40,710 nt of DNA, from positions 1 to 40,710 of the forward strand of contig CAMNSS010000021.1 in NCBI GenBank assembly GCA_946555345.1, read 5' to 3'. Below the pieces are notes generated by a model, which had not been told where the DNA came from, searched no databases, and worked only from the letters and a program-made list of their open reading frames with translations. The first letter of the stretch is position 1; each line of letters opens with the position of its first letter. Source of the stretch: an uncultured Eubacterium sp. (GTDB taxonomy: Bacteria > Bacillota > Clostridia > Peptostreptococcales > Anaerovoracaceae). Positions 1 through 9,100 of the stretch are shown here, piece after piece. The position numbers and the translations under genes were made by a program.

Positions 1-2
1 AG

Positions 3-206
3 AGCTTCGAGCGGGCAGGCATCACGGGCGAGCAGTACCTGACGGGGCAGTGCGGCTCGCTGTTCACGAAGATGTTCGTGAACGACGACTACACGCAGAC
101 GGGGCTGATCTCGTCCGACATGCTGACTTACGAGGAATGCGACAAGTACCTGGCATACGCGGCGAAGCTGGACATCACGCTGGAGACGAAGGTGACGGAG
201 CGGTAA
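3..206 (+). CDS. C-terminal fragment of an unrecognised protein (5' end outside the window)
   Basis: An open frame enters from the left edge (first full codon at 3) and ends at TAA 204-206, giving 67 residues ending LDITLETKVTER. It is soluble-looking, with no membrane segment, and contains two Cys residues. Codon use is very rich in ACG, GGG and CTG compared with the neighbours, and the frame is the only sensible one here. I do not recognise the family. An internal ATG in another frame at 50 is a shadow. The gene runs towards the terminator at 340-377, which probably serves it as well as the opposing MGMT-like gene. Confidence 0.6.
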   Translation, partial: SFERAGITGEQYLTGQCGSLFTKMFVNDDYTQTGLISSDMLTYEECDKYLAYAAKLDITLETKVTER

Positions 207-339
207 GCTCGGGCAGGGGCGAATGCGCCGCCAAGCATTAAGCCGGTGAGTGTAGATGTCATTCCGCCAAGCATTGAACTGCCGCCCGTTAGCCCGCAGG
301 GCAGCGACATTGGCTGTAACGATATTTTGCATATGATAA

Positions 340-377
340 AAAAGAATGCCGCAACGAGAGCGTTGCGGCATTCTTTT
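340..377. terminator. bidirectional intrinsic terminator
   Basis: A perfect 17-bp inverted repeat (left arm 340-356, loop AGAG 357-360, right arm 361-377) starts with AAAA and ends with TTTT, so it works in both directions. It lies between the plus-strand fragment ending at 206 and the minus-strand MGMT-like gene ending at 381. Confidence 0.9.
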
Positions 378-380
378 GAT

Positions 381-695
381 TCATGCGCCAGCATTCCACC
401 GGTGTTTTTTCATATCGACGCAGCCATTTTCCCGAAACGTTACGCCTTCATCGAGAAGGCGCTGTTTCTGTGCCGGAAAATGCGGCGCAAGCCGCCCGGC
501 GTGGTTTACGACGCGATGGCAGGGGTAGTCGCCGTAATATTCCGCCATGCTTAATGCCTTGCCCACAAGGCGCGCGTTTTTTTCCCTGCCGATCAGGCGG
601 GCGATCTGCCCGTAGGAAGCGACATTGCCTTCCGGGATTTCTTCGACGATGGATAGGATTTCATAAATCAAGGCTTCATTTAATGCTGTGGACAT
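381..695 (-). CDS. MGMT-family protein (O6-alkylguanine-DNA methyltransferase/alkyltransferase-like), short form
   Basis: The 104-residue product matches the DNA-binding/active-site domain of methylated-DNA cysteine methyltransferases. VASYGQIARLIG (about 25-36) is the helix-turn-helix region, and PCHRVV carries the acceptor Cys at residue 59 (PCH). The C-terminal VDMKKHRW is typical of the short clostridial group. The N-terminal Ada/Ogt RNase-H-like domain is missing, as is usual for this class of about 100 residues. The family removes or flags alkyl lesions on guanine O6; because the Cys is kept, a transferase role is plausible. The start was set at 695 because GGGAGAAG sits just upstream; the frame is open further upstream through repeats. 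It is a monocistronic minus-strand gene ending directly at the terminator. Confidence 0.85.
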   Translation of the reverse strand: MSTALNEALIYEILSIVEEIPEGNVASYGQIARLIGREKNARLVGKALSMAEYYGDYPCHRVVNHAGRLAPHFPAQKQRLLDEGVTFRENGCVDMKKHRWNAGA

Positions 696-1002
696 TATTT
701 CTTCTCCCTCTGTTTTTCTTGGAAACCAAGCTGGCTTTAACGATTCCATTTTAGCGGCGTGCCTTGCTTTAACGGCATATGTTTCTGGCTTTGTGGATTT
801 TGCAGGTTGTCCGGGGCAGTCCATAATCCAGCTATATCAAGCGGTGCAAGCCTTGCTGCGGATGCTTGCGGACCCTCCAGTTTTTGCTGGTTCTGCGGTT
901 TTGCTGGCCTTGCTGTCTCTGTGCGTTTTGCAAGCTGCCCGGGGCAGTCCGGCGCATCGCAACGGAGCAATCAAGGCAATATTCCCTGCATGATAAGAAA
1001 AG
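696..1002. other. non-coding spacer with two imperfect 25-bp direct repeats
   Basis: No convincing gene lies between the MGMT-like start and the spoVG terminator. Two near-identical 25-bp elements, 798-822 and 926-950 (22 of 25 identical), share the core CCGGGGCAGTCC and lie in the same orientation. Surrounding text is rich in TTGCTG/TTGCGG words. Short open frames on both strands here read as low-complexity Cys/Leu or Gln/Pro peptides and have no ribosome binding sites. Confidence 0.6.
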
Positions 1003-1023
1003 GCCACGCATATTCTGCGTGGC
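1003..1023 (-). terminator. spoVG terminator
   Basis: GCCACGCA (1003-1010), a 5-nt loop and TGCGTGGC (1016-1023) form an 8-bp stem. Read on the minus strand, the stem is followed by CTTTTCTT. It lies 28 bp past the spoVG stop codon. Confidence 0.8.
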
Positions 1024-1051
1024 GATAGGAATAAAAAGTATACCGTGTGTG

Positions 1052-1345
1052 TTAGTCAACGATAGCGTTGTCTGCATCGACTGATTTTTGTGCCAGAACC
1101 TTTTCGTATTCTGCAAAAATAGCGTCCCTGATCTTGTTCCTGGTTTCCGATACCAGCGGGTGGGCGATGTCGCGAAAATCGCCTTCTCCCATTTTTCTGC
1201 TCGGCATTGCGATGAAAAGCCCGTTCTGCCCTTCGATGATTTTAATATCGTGTACGACAAATTCGTCATCGAATGTGATCGAAACAACCGCCTTCATCTT
1301 GCCTTCATCGTTTACCTTTCGGATTCTTACGTCAGTAATGTTCAT
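1052..1345 (-). CDS. spoVG: SpoVG, RNA/DNA-binding septation and global regulator
   Basis: The 97-residue product starts [11 protein letters not shown], the canonical SpoVG N-terminus. It holds the conserved core [20 protein letters not shown] followed by SRK and RDIAHP, then a helical tail ([15 protein letters not shown]). SpoVG is a small dimeric nucleic-acid-binding regulator named for sporulation but also found in non-spore-formers, where it affects cell division, capsule and virulence genes. The start at 1345 was chosen over a GTG at 1369 because the family begins here and AAGGCGG lies 9 nt upstream. It follows purR, as in many Firmicutes, with its own promoter in the 80-bp gap. Confidence 0.96.
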   Translation of the reverse strand: MNITDVRIRKVNDEGKMKAVVSITFDDEFVVHDIKIIEGQNGLFIAMPSRKMGEGDFRDIAHPLVSETRNKIRDAIFAEYEKVLAQKSVDADNAIVD

Positions 1346-1390
1346 CTGTGATACCGCCTTTCGTGCCACATTCTCTATAAGGTTTATTCC

Positions 1391-1419
1391 ATTATATAAT
1401 AGAATAAATAGATAAACAA
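1391..1419 (-). promoter_or_regulatory. sigma-A-type promoter of spoVG
   Basis: On the minus strand, TTGTTT (1419-1414), a 17-bp spacer and a perfect TATAAT (1396-1391) lie in the AT-rich gap between purR and spoVG. In Bacillus spoVG is sigma-H dependent; no clear sigma-H motif was seen here. Confidence 0.7.
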
Positions 1420-1426
1420 GTAAATT

Positions 1427-2236
1427 TTAAAAAATCTGAAAATTAGGGCTGGCATTCACGGATTTTTTGTTTTCATCGACGTCGCCGAGGTAGACGATGG
1501 GGACGTAATCACTGACTTTTTTCTGCTTAGGTTCGATGTTGGCGATGGCGACGCCAATGCCGACGGCCTGTATCTCCACTTCCGAAAGGATTTCGGCAAT
1601 TCCCTTGATGCTGCCGCCGCCGCGCATGAAGTCATCGATGATCAATGCGCTTGAGCCGGGGGCAGCGGCCCGCTTGGAAATGGACATTTTCTGCAGCCGT
1701 TCGGAAGAGCCTGGAAAGTAATTGATGCTTACGGTAGCGCCTTCCGATATTTTCGTTTCCCTGCGCACGACGATGACCGGGAGGTTGAGCAGGTGGGCTG
1801 TCATCAGGGCCAGGGGAATCCCTTTTGTTTCGATCGTAGCGATATAATCAGCTCCGGCTTTCCTGAATTTCCGGGCGAAGATCTGCGCCATTCCCTTTAC
1901 AGTGGCAGGGTTATACATGATATCGGAGGTATATAAAAATCCGCCGCCTAAAATGCGGCTTTTCTCTTTAAGCTGCTCGCAGAGGCTTTTCTGCACCGCT
2001 TTTGCCTTTTCCCGGGAAATGTGGGAAATGTACCTGACGCCGCCCAGCGCGCCGGGAATGGTTTCGATATAGCCGCTTTCCGATATCTGCACCGCCTCCT
2101 TGGCTGCGTTGATGTCCTCGCTGATGCTGGATTTGGCTGCGGAGAATTTTTCACAAAAGTAATTAAGGCTGAATATTTTTTCGGGTGCGTCCGTCAGGAT
2201 CTGGCAGATTGCGCCCACTCTGTGGCTTTTTTTCAT
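1427..2236 (-). CDS. purR: PurR, purine operon repressor (PRPP-responsive)
   Basis: The 269-residue length is normal for Bacillus-type PurR. The N-terminal winged-helix domain (about 1-75) contains FSLNYFCEKFSAAKSSISED, and the C-terminal phosphoribosyltransferase-like domain (about 80-269) contains the PRPP-binding loop ALIIDDFMRGGGS with D201-D202. In this family PRPP binding relieves repression of purine genes, and the domain has no enzyme activity. It is divergently transcribed from murC, and prs (PRPP synthase) lies in the divergent operon, linking effector and regulator. The start is supported by a recognisable promoter at 2293-2321. Only the regulatory role is inferred; no target operon lies in the window. 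Confidence 0.95.
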   Translation of the reverse strand: MKKSHRVGAICQILTDAPEKIFSLNYFCEKFSAAKSSISEDINAAKEAVQISESGYIETIPGALGGVRYISHISREKAKAVQKSLCEQLKEKSRILGGGFLYTSDIMYNPATVKGMAQIFARKFRKAGADYIATIETKGIPLALMTAHLLNLPVIVVRRETKISEGATVSINYFPGSSERLQKMSISKRAAAPGSSALIIDDFMRGGGSIKGIAEILSEVEIQAVGIGVAIANIEPKQKKVSDYVPIVYLGDVDENKKSVNASPNFQIF

Positions 2237-2292
2237 ACGTACCTCATATCGCAGACTGAAAAACAGTCGCCGTGCGGATCATTTACAGGAAC

Positions 2293-2321
2293 ATCATAAT
2301 ATTATCGGGGGTTCTTGTCAA
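2293..2321 (-). promoter_or_regulatory. purR promoter with a PurBox-like spacer
   Basis: A perfect -35 TTGACA (minus strand, 2321-2316), a 17-bp spacer and -10 TATGAT (2298-2293) point at purR. The spacer contains CCCCCGATAATAT, which loosely resembles the PurR operator core CCGAACAAT; self-regulation is therefore possible but weakly supported. Confidence 0.75.
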
Positions 2322-2356
2322 TCGTAATAGAGAGGGTAGATATTGATGGAAGAATA

Positions 2357-2365
2357 TGATATACT
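2357..2365 (+). promoter_or_regulatory. extended -10 promoter element for murC operon
   Basis: TGATATACT is an extended -10 (TG, one base, TATACT) 31 bp before the murC start. No good -35 is visible at 16-18 bp, which extended -10 promoters tolerate. Confidence 0.45.
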
Positions 2366-2395
2366 CAGTATATCTATGATTAGGGAGGCATATGG

Positions 2396-3784
2396 ATGGT
2401 AAATTTACCTGATTATAAGAGGATACATTGTATTGGAATCGGCGGGATTGGCCTATCAGCGATTGCGGAAATATTGATGTCGAGAGGCTACCAGGTTTCC
2501 GGTTCCGATATGAGGGAAAGCGAAATGACGGAAAAGCTCATGAAAGACGGGGCTGACATATTTTTAGGCCATAGGGCGAAAAACGTAGAAAATGCAGACC
2601 TGGTCGTCTATTCGGCGGCCGTGGGGCGCGATAATCCGGAACTTGCGCGGGCGGAGGAGCTTGGAATCCCTGCCATCACGAGGGCGCAGGCGCTGGGGGC
2701 GCTGATGGGCGAGTATGAAAACAGCATTGCGATTTCCGGCACGCACGGGAAGACGACTACGACCTCTATGGTTTCTTTAATTTTAAAGGATGCGGAAAAA
2801 GAGCCGACGATATTGGTGGGCGGCAATCTTTCGCAGATCAACGGGAACGTTTATGTCGGCGATAGCAGGTATTTTGTGACCGAGGCCTGTGAATACATGG
2901 ACAGCTTCCTCAGCCTGAAACCGAAGATCGAAATCATCCTCAACATCGATTCGGATCACCTGGATTACTTCAAGGACGTGGAGCATATCGCCAGCTCCTT
3001 CGATAAGTTCGCCAAATTGGTGCCGGAGGACGGGGCGGTCATCGCTTATGATGCCAATCCGTTCGTGAAAAGGGTTATCGAAAACCTTCCGAATGCGGTT
3101 ACGTTTGGGCTTTCCGAAAGCTGCGATTATTATGCGTCCGATATCGATTTTGATAATGAAGGCATGCCATCGTTTACGGTGAACCATGGCGGCAGGGCGC
3201 TTTGCGAGATCAAGCTTTCCGTACCGGGCGAGCATAATATCCTCAATGCGCTTTCCGCGTTTACCTGCTGTCATATCCTGGGCGTTGAGACAGGGAAAAT
3301 CGTCAGTACGCTGGAGCAGTATACCGGGACGCAGAGGCGGTTCGATGTGCTTGGCAGGACCATGAGCGGCATTAAGATCGTGGACGACTATGCGCACCAC
3401 CCGACGGAAATCAAGGCGACGCTTTCTGCGGTGCGGAACATGAAGCATAACGACCTATGGTGTTTGTTCCAGCCGCATACGTATACGAGGACGATGGCGC
3501 TTTTGGACGATTTTGCCACGGCGTTTGCGGATGCGGACAAGATCGTGCTGGCGGAAATCTATGCGGCGCGGGAAAAGAATATCTATAAGATCAGTTCCAA
3601 GACCTTGATGAACAAGATCAAGGAAGCAGATCCGTCCAAAGATGTGTATTTCTTCAAGGATTTCGAGGAGATCGCTAATTTCGTGTACCACAATGCGGAA
3701 GCGGGCGACCTGGTCATCACCATGGGCGCGGGCGATATTTACAAAGCCGGGGAAATGATGCTGGAAAAGGATCGAAGGTTTTAG
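2396..3784 (+). CDS. murC: UDP-N-acetylmuramate--L-alanine ligase (MurC)
   Basis: The 462-residue product is full length for MurC, the cytoplasmic ligase that adds L-Ala to UDP-MurNAc using ATP, the first amino-acid step of peptidoglycan synthesis. Domain 1 carries the Rossmann-like IHCIGIGGIGLSAIAEIL (about 10-27). The Mur ligase ATP loop is GTHGKTTTTSM (G115-M125). Downstream are the LNIDSDHLDYF central motif (about 180), RRFDVLGR and DDYAHHPTEIKATL (about 330-345), typical of MurC. AGGGAGG lies 7 bp before the ATG at 2396. It heads a plus-strand operon with glmU-like, prs, pth and mfd, 9 bp from the next gene. Confidence 0.97.
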   Translation: MVNLPDYKRIHCIGIGGIGLSAIAEILMSRGYQVSGSDMRESEMTEKLMKDGADIFLGHRAKNVENADLVVYSAAVGRDNPELARAEELGIPAITRAQALGALMGEYENSIAISGTHGKTTTTSMVSLILKDAEKEPTILVGGNLSQINGNVYVGDSRYFVTEACEYMDSFLSLKPKIEIILNIDSDHLDYFKDVEHIASSFDKFAKLVPEDGAVIAYDANPFVKRVIENLPNAVTFGLSESCDYYASDIDFDNEGMPSFTVNHGGRALCEIKLSVPGEHNILNALSAFTCCHILGVETGKIVSTLEQYTGTQRRFDVLGRTMSGIKIVDDYAHHPTEIKATLSAVRNMKHNDLWCLFQPHTYTRTMALLDDFATAFADADKIVLAEIYAAREKNIYKISSKTLMNKIKEADPSKDVYFFKDFEEIANFVYHNAEAGDLVITMGAGDIYKAGEMMLEKDRRF

Positions 3785-3793
3785 GAGGGCAGT

Positions 3794-4486
3794 ATGAATA
3801 TTCAGGAATACGAGGCATTGGAAAGAGCGAGGATCGAGCGGAATTTGGCTTACATGGAGCAGGGCGTCCGTTTTATCGACATCAAAATGGCTTATATCGA
3901 TGAAGGCGTGCGCATCGGCAGGGGAACGACCATCTATCCGTGCGTCGTCCTGGAAGGCGACGTGCGCATCGGCGAAAATTGCGTGATCGGGCAGAATACC
4001 AGGATTAAGGATTCAGCGGTCGGAAACGGTACCTCCATCCAAAGCTCGGTTATTTTGGAGAGCCAGGTGGGGGATGAAACGACGGTGGGTCCTTTCGCTT
4101 ACCTGCGGCCGGGCAGCAAGATCGGCAGCCATTGCAAGGTGGGGGATTTTGTGGAAATCAAAAATTCCAGCATGGGCGACGGCGCAAAGGCGTCGCACCT
4201 TACATACGTGGGCGATTCCGATGTGGGCGAACGGGTCAACCTGGGCTGCGGCGTCGTGTTCGTGAACTATGATGGAAGCAAGAAATACCGTTCGGTCGTT
4301 GAGGACGGGGCTTTTGTCGGCTGCAATGTCAATTTGATTTCGCCGGTACACGTGGGCAAGGACGCTTACGTAGCGGCGGGAAGCACGATCACGAGGGATG
4401 TACCTGACGGTGCCCTTTACGTGGCGAGAGCCAGGGGAAAATCCCTGGAAGGCTGGGTAGAGAAGAGAGGCATCTTAAAGAAATAA
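3794..4486 (+). CDS. Stand-alone GlmU C-terminal domain: glucosamine-1-phosphate N-acetyltransferase
   Basis: The 230-residue product equals only the C-terminal half of bifunctional GlmU (normally about 455 residues). A linker helix (about 1-30, RIERNLAYMEQGVRFID) matches the linker after the GlmU uridylyltransferase domain. Left-handed beta-helix hexapeptides run from about 34 to 205, and the acetyltransferase site is kept: AYLRPG (about 102-107), VGDFVEIKNSSMGDGAKASH with catalytic His135, and VFVNYDG (156-161). The N-terminal LxxGxGTRM nucleotidyltransferase domain is absent, and there is no remnant upstream because murC stops 9 bp before. It should acetylate GlcN-1-P with acetyl-CoA; UDP transfer must come from another gene. 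AGGAGG precedes the ATG. Confidence 0.88.
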   Translation: MNIQEYEALERARIERNLAYMEQGVRFIDIKMAYIDEGVRIGRGTTIYPCVVLEGDVRIGENCVIGQNTRIKDSAVGNGTSIQSSVILESQVGDETTVGPFAYLRPGSKIGSHCKVGDFVEIKNSSMGDGAKASHLTYVGDSDVGERVNLGCGVVFVNYDGSKKYRSVVEDGAFVGCNVNLISPVHVGKDAYVAAGSTITRDVPDGALYVARARGKSLEGWVEKRGILKK

Positions 4487-4526
4487 TAACCAAGCGAAGA
4501 GAGAAAGGAAGAGGTAGGAGAAACAA

Positions 4527-5477
4527 ATGAAAAACAGCGTATTTTCAGACTACAAGGTATTTGCGGGAAATTCCCACCTGGAGCTGGCGGAGGAAATTGC
4601 TTCCATCATGGGAAAACCATTAGGGCGGGCAACTGTAAATAAATTCAGCGATGGGGAAATTTCGGTGAACCTCTGGGAGACTGTAAGGGGCATCGATTGT
4701 TACATCGTCCAGTCAACGTGCAGCCCGGTCAACGATAACCTGATGGAACTGTTGATCATGATAGATGCGATGAAGAGAGCCTCAGCCGGAAGAATCAACG
4801 CCGTGATTCCTTATTATGGATATGCGAGGCAGGACCGCAAGGCTAAGGCAAGGGACCCGATTACGGCGAAGCTGGTCGCCGACCTTTTGGTTGCGGCAGG
4901 GGCGGACAGGGTTGTGACCATGGATCTCCACGCCGCGCAGATCCAAGGTTATTTCGACATCCCGGTTGATCATCTTGTAGGCATGCCGATCCTGTCGAGG
5001 TATTTTGCATCTGAAAGCCTTGATAATATCGTGGTCGTTTCTCCTGACCATGGCAGCGTGACGAGGGCGAGGAACATGGCGGAGTATTTGAATGCACCGA
5101 TCGCGATCGTGGACAAGAGAAGGCCGGAGCCGAACAAGAGCGAAATCATGAACATCATCGGGGATATCGAGGGCAAGAACTGCATCCTGATCGACGACAT
5201 GATCGATACGGCCGGGACGATCACCAATGCGGCCAATGCGCTAAAGGATTTGGGGGCAACGAGCGTAAAAGCTTGCTCCACGCACGGGGTGCTTTCCGGT
5301 CCTGCGATTGAGCGGATTCAAAATTCAGCGATCGAGGAATTGGTGCTGCTCAATACGCTGCCGATCCCAGCGGAAAAGAAGATCGATAAGATGAAGGTTC
5401 TCTCCGTAGCGCCGCTCTTTGCGGAAGCGATGACGCGGATTTTCACCAACGGCTCGATCAGCAAGCTGTTCGATTAA
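4527..5477 (+). CDS. prs: Ribose-phosphate pyrophosphokinase (PRPP synthase)
   Basis: The 316-residue product is full length for class I PRPP synthases, which make PRPP from ribose-5-phosphate and ATP for purine, pyrimidine, His and Trp synthesis. Visible motifs are FSDGEISVN near the N-terminus, [21 protein letters not shown] (flexible ATP/Mg loop, about 93-113), [31 protein letters not shown] and the PRPP loop [10 protein letters not shown] (D223, D224, D227). AGGAGA lies upstream of the ATG. It follows the glmU-like gene by 40 bp in the conserved glmU-prs-pth-mfd order. It supplies the effector sensed by PurR, encoded divergently nearby. Confidence 0.97.
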   Translation: MKNSVFSDYKVFAGNSHLELAEEIASIMGKPLGRATVNKFSDGEISVNLWETVRGIDCYIVQSTCSPVNDNLMELLIMIDAMKRASAGRINAVIPYYGYARQDRKAKARDPITAKLVADLLVAAGADRVVTMDLHAAQIQGYFDIPVDHLVGMPILSRYFASESLDNIVVVSPDHGSVTRARNMAEYLNAPIAIVDKRRPEPNKSEIMNIIGDIEGKNCILIDDMIDTAGTITNAANALKDLGATSVKACSTHGVLSGPAIERIQNSAIEELVLLNTLPIPAEKKIDKMKVLSVAPLFAEAMTRIFTNGSISKLFD

Positions 5478-5547
5478 CGGTTTGCCGCCTTTGGCATGTG
5501 CAGGCTTTGGAACATGGCGGGGGCGGCTGGAAAGGCAATTTGCGGTT

Positions 5548-6153
5548 ATGTTTATCATTGCAGGGCTCGGCAACCCGGGGAAAAAATACGAGAACACCCG
5601 CCACAACATGGGATTTCTCGTGATCGACAGGCTTGCCGGCAAAAACGATATCAACGTAAATAAACTAAAACACAAGGCTTTGGTCGGGGATGGTTTCATC
5701 TCCGGCCAGAAAGTCCTTTTGGTCAAGCCGCAGACCTACATGAACCTGAGCGGGGAATCCCTGGGAGAAGTGATGCGCTATTACGGGGCAGAGCCGCAGG
5801 ATCTGATCGTCATATATGATGATTTCGATTTGGCGGCAGGAAACCTGCGCATCCGGAAAAAGGGCAGTGCAGGCAGCCATAATGGGATGAAATCCGTCAT
5901 CGGGCAGATCGGGTCGCAGGACTTTCCGCGGGTACGCATCGGCATTGGCAAAAGCGGCGGCCTCGACTGGAAGGATTTCGTGCTGGGCAAGGTCGCAAGC
6001 GGGGAGCGGCAGCTCATTTCCGAAACGGTGGAAAAAGCGGCTGACAGCATCATGTGCATTTTGGAAAAGGGCATCGACCGGGCGATGAATGAATACAATA
6101 AAAAGACGAAGCCCGCAGGAGAGGAGTCCAGTGAGCAGCAAGGGAATGATTAA
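5548..6153 (+). CDS. pth: Peptidyl-tRNA hydrolase
   Basis: The 201-residue enzyme recycles peptidyl-tRNA released from stalled ribosomes. It starts MFIIAGLGNPGKKYENTRHN, which contains the catalytic Asn and His20-equivalent of the family, followed by KPQTYMNLSGES and IYDDFDLAAGNLRIR then GSAGSHNGMKS. The frame is open to 5482, but the family always begins at this MxIIAGLGNPG sequence, so 5548 was chosen; GGAAAGG is some 13 nt upstream, a rather long spacing. The charged C-terminal tail (KKTKPAGEESSEQQGND) is not conserved. The 3' end overlaps the mfd start by 23 bp. Confidence 0.95.
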   Translation: MFIIAGLGNPGKKYENTRHNMGFLVIDRLAGKNDINVNKLKHKALVGDGFISGQKVLLVKPQTYMNLSGESLGEVMRYYGAEPQDLIVIYDDFDLAAGNLRIRKKGSAGSHNGMKSVIGQIGSQDFPRVRIGIGKSGGLDWKDFVLGKVASGERQLISETVEKAADSIMCILEKGIDRAMNEYNKKTKPAGEESSEQQGND

Positions 6154-9100
6154 CATTACAGGCGCTGCGGAAGGCCGCATCGCACCGATTATAGCCGAGC
6201 TTACCAAAGAGAAAAAGGGTCAGAGCCTGATTGTAGTTTCAACGTTTAACAGAGCGAAGCGATTGGCGTCAGACCTTTCTTTTTTTGGTGTCCAAAACCT
6301 CTATCTCCTGCCGCAGGATGAGGAATCGGTGATCCAATTTGAAGCCAGGAGCAACGATGACCTTTTGGAGCGGATGAAAATACTTAAGGCTGTGGCGAAG
6401 GGCGGGGATTGCACCGTGGTTGCGCCGGTGACGGGGGCGATCAGGAAGCTGCCGCCGAGAGCGGTATTCGCAGAAAATGTGTTGACGCTCGTGCGCGGCC
6501 ATGACATCGATTTTAGCGATGTGCAGGAACGCCTTTCCTTCATGGGTTATGAGCGCGTTTCCATGGTGGAAAACCGCGGCGAGTACAGCATCCGCGGCGG
6601 GCTGATCGATATCTTCACGCCTGATGCCGATCTTCCTTACCGGGTGGAACTGTTCGATACGGAAGTGGACTCGATCAGGACGTTCGACCTTGATACGCAG
6701 CGTTCCCATGAAGAACTGAAATCGATCACGGTCTGCCAGTGCGTGCAGCTCGTCAAGGATGAGGCGGTCTTTGAGAAGGCCAAGCGGAATATCAAAGAGG
6801 CGTACGATAAGCAGATCAGAAAGCTTGCCAAAAAAGAAGGAAGCGGCGAGATCGTGGAGAACCTGCGGCAGCGCCAAGCACAGCTTGCGGATTATGCGGA
6901 CAATATGATGAACCTCCAGTACCTGGAAAAGTTTTTAGGCTATTTTTATGACGAAACGGATTATCTCTGGGACTATATGGACAGCCCGCAGATTTTCATC
7001 GACGATCCGGCGCGGATTTTGGAAACGCTGCAAGGATATGAGAAGGAGCGGGCGGACGATATTGCGGCAATCCTCGAAGCGGGGAAGGGCATCGGGGCGG
7101 ATTTCGCTGCGATGTCCGGCCAGCGGGACTACTTCGCCCTTTACGAGCAGGAGGGATATCTCTTTACGCCGTTTGTCAGCACGATTAAAAATGCGCCGTT
7201 TTTATCACAGCTCATTACGGTGAATTGCAGGCAGACGCCCGCTTATAATGGCAAGATGGAGCTTTTGAAGGGCGATTTGCATAGTTATGTCCGCAGGGGC
7301 TTTGACGTGACCATCGTGTGCAGCGGACCGGAGCGGCTGAAAAATATGGAAGAATTTCTCATGCACGCAGATCTGGGCGGCAAGGTCAGTTTAAGGCAAG
7401 GCGTGCTGACTGCCGGAATGGAATTTACCGACCATAAGGTTTGCTACATATGGGAGGGCGATATTTTCAGCGGCAGCAGAAAGAGCCGCCGGAAGAAAAA
7501 GTCCGCCGGGGGGCAGAAGATCAAGAGCTTTGCCGATGTGCAGGCGGGCGATTACGTGGTTCATGAAAGCCACGGCATCGGAAAGTTTACGGGGATCGAA
7601 CAGCTTACCGTGCAGGGCGTGAAAAAGGATTACTTGAAGGTGAAGTATGCCGGGGCGGATTCCCTCTACATTCCGATCGACCAGTTGAACATTTTGCAGA
7701 AATACGTCGGCGGCGACGGCGTCACGCCGAAGCTCAACAAGCTTTCGGGAAGCGAGTGGAAGCAGACGAAAACCAAGGCTCGCGCCGCAATCAACGATAT
7801 GGCCGATGAGCTGATCCGGCTCTCCGCTGTCAGGATGCACACGAAGGGGTTCGCTTTTTCGGCGGATACCGTTTGGCAGAAGGAGTTTGAAGATAGCTTT
7901 CCTTATACGGAAACCGACGACCAGACGAGGTGCGCAGGGGAAATCAAGCGGGACATGGAGCGGGCTGTCCCGATGGACCGGCTTTTGTGCGGCGATGTGG
8001 GCTTTGGCAAGACGGAGGTGGCTGCCAGGGCGCTCTTCAAATGCGTCGCCGATGGCAAGCAGGCTGCCGTTTTAGTACCGACGACGCTGCTAGCGAACCA
8101 GCATTATTATACATTAAAGGATCGGTTTGAGAAATTCCCCTTCAAGGTGGAAATGCTGTCCCGTTTTCGCAGCGCAGGTCAGCAGAATCAGATCCTGGAA
8201 GGATTGAAAAAGGGCAGCGTCGATCTGATCATCGCTACGCACAGGTTGCTTTCCAAGGATATCGAATTTAAAGATTTAGGGCTTTTGGTGATCGATGAAG
8301 AACAGCGTTTCGGCGTCAAGCACAAGGAAAAACTGAAACAGTTGCGGGAAAATGTGGACGTACTCACTTTATCGGCGACCCCGATTCCCCGCACGCTGCA
8401 TATGTCCCTTTCGGGCATTAAGGACATGAGCCTCATCGAAGAGCCGCCGGAGGACCGTTACCCGGTGCAGACGTATGTGATGGAGCAGGACGATTTTATC
8501 ATCCGGGATGCGATCGAAAAAGAGCTGGGCCGGGGCGGGCAGGTGTACGTCCTCTATAACAGGGTCGAGTCGATCAACCGGGTGGCGAGCGAGATCATGC
8601 GCCTCGTGCCGGAGGCTTCGGTCGCGGTAGGGCATGGCAAGATGCGGGAAAGCCAGCTTGAAAACATGATTATGGATTTTTCCGAAGGGCTTTACAATGT
8701 GCTCGTCTCGACGACGATCATAGAATCGGGAATGGATATCCCCAATGTCAACACGATGATTATTTTAGATGCGGACCGTTTTGGCCTGGCGCAGCTCTAT
8801 CAGCTTCGCGGGCGCGTGGGGCGTTCTGGGCGGATGGCATATGCCTACCTCATGTACAGGCGGGATAAGATTCTCTCGGAGGTGGCGGAGAAGCGGCTGC
8901 GGGCGATCAAGGAATTTACCGAATTTGGCTCGGGCTTTAAGATTGCGATGAAGGACCTGGAGCTTCGGGGCGCAGGAAACCTCCTGGGAACGGAGCAGTC
9001 GGGCCATATGCTCAGCATCGGATATGAGCTTTACTGCAAGATGCTGGAGGAGGCGGTGCAGCAGGCACAGGGCATGGAACTTTTGCCGAAGGCGGAGGAA

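Noticed and set aside
6089-6130. mfd start at ATG 6089
   Set aside because: It lies inside pth without a ribosome binding site; GTG 6131 has GAGGAG directly upstream.
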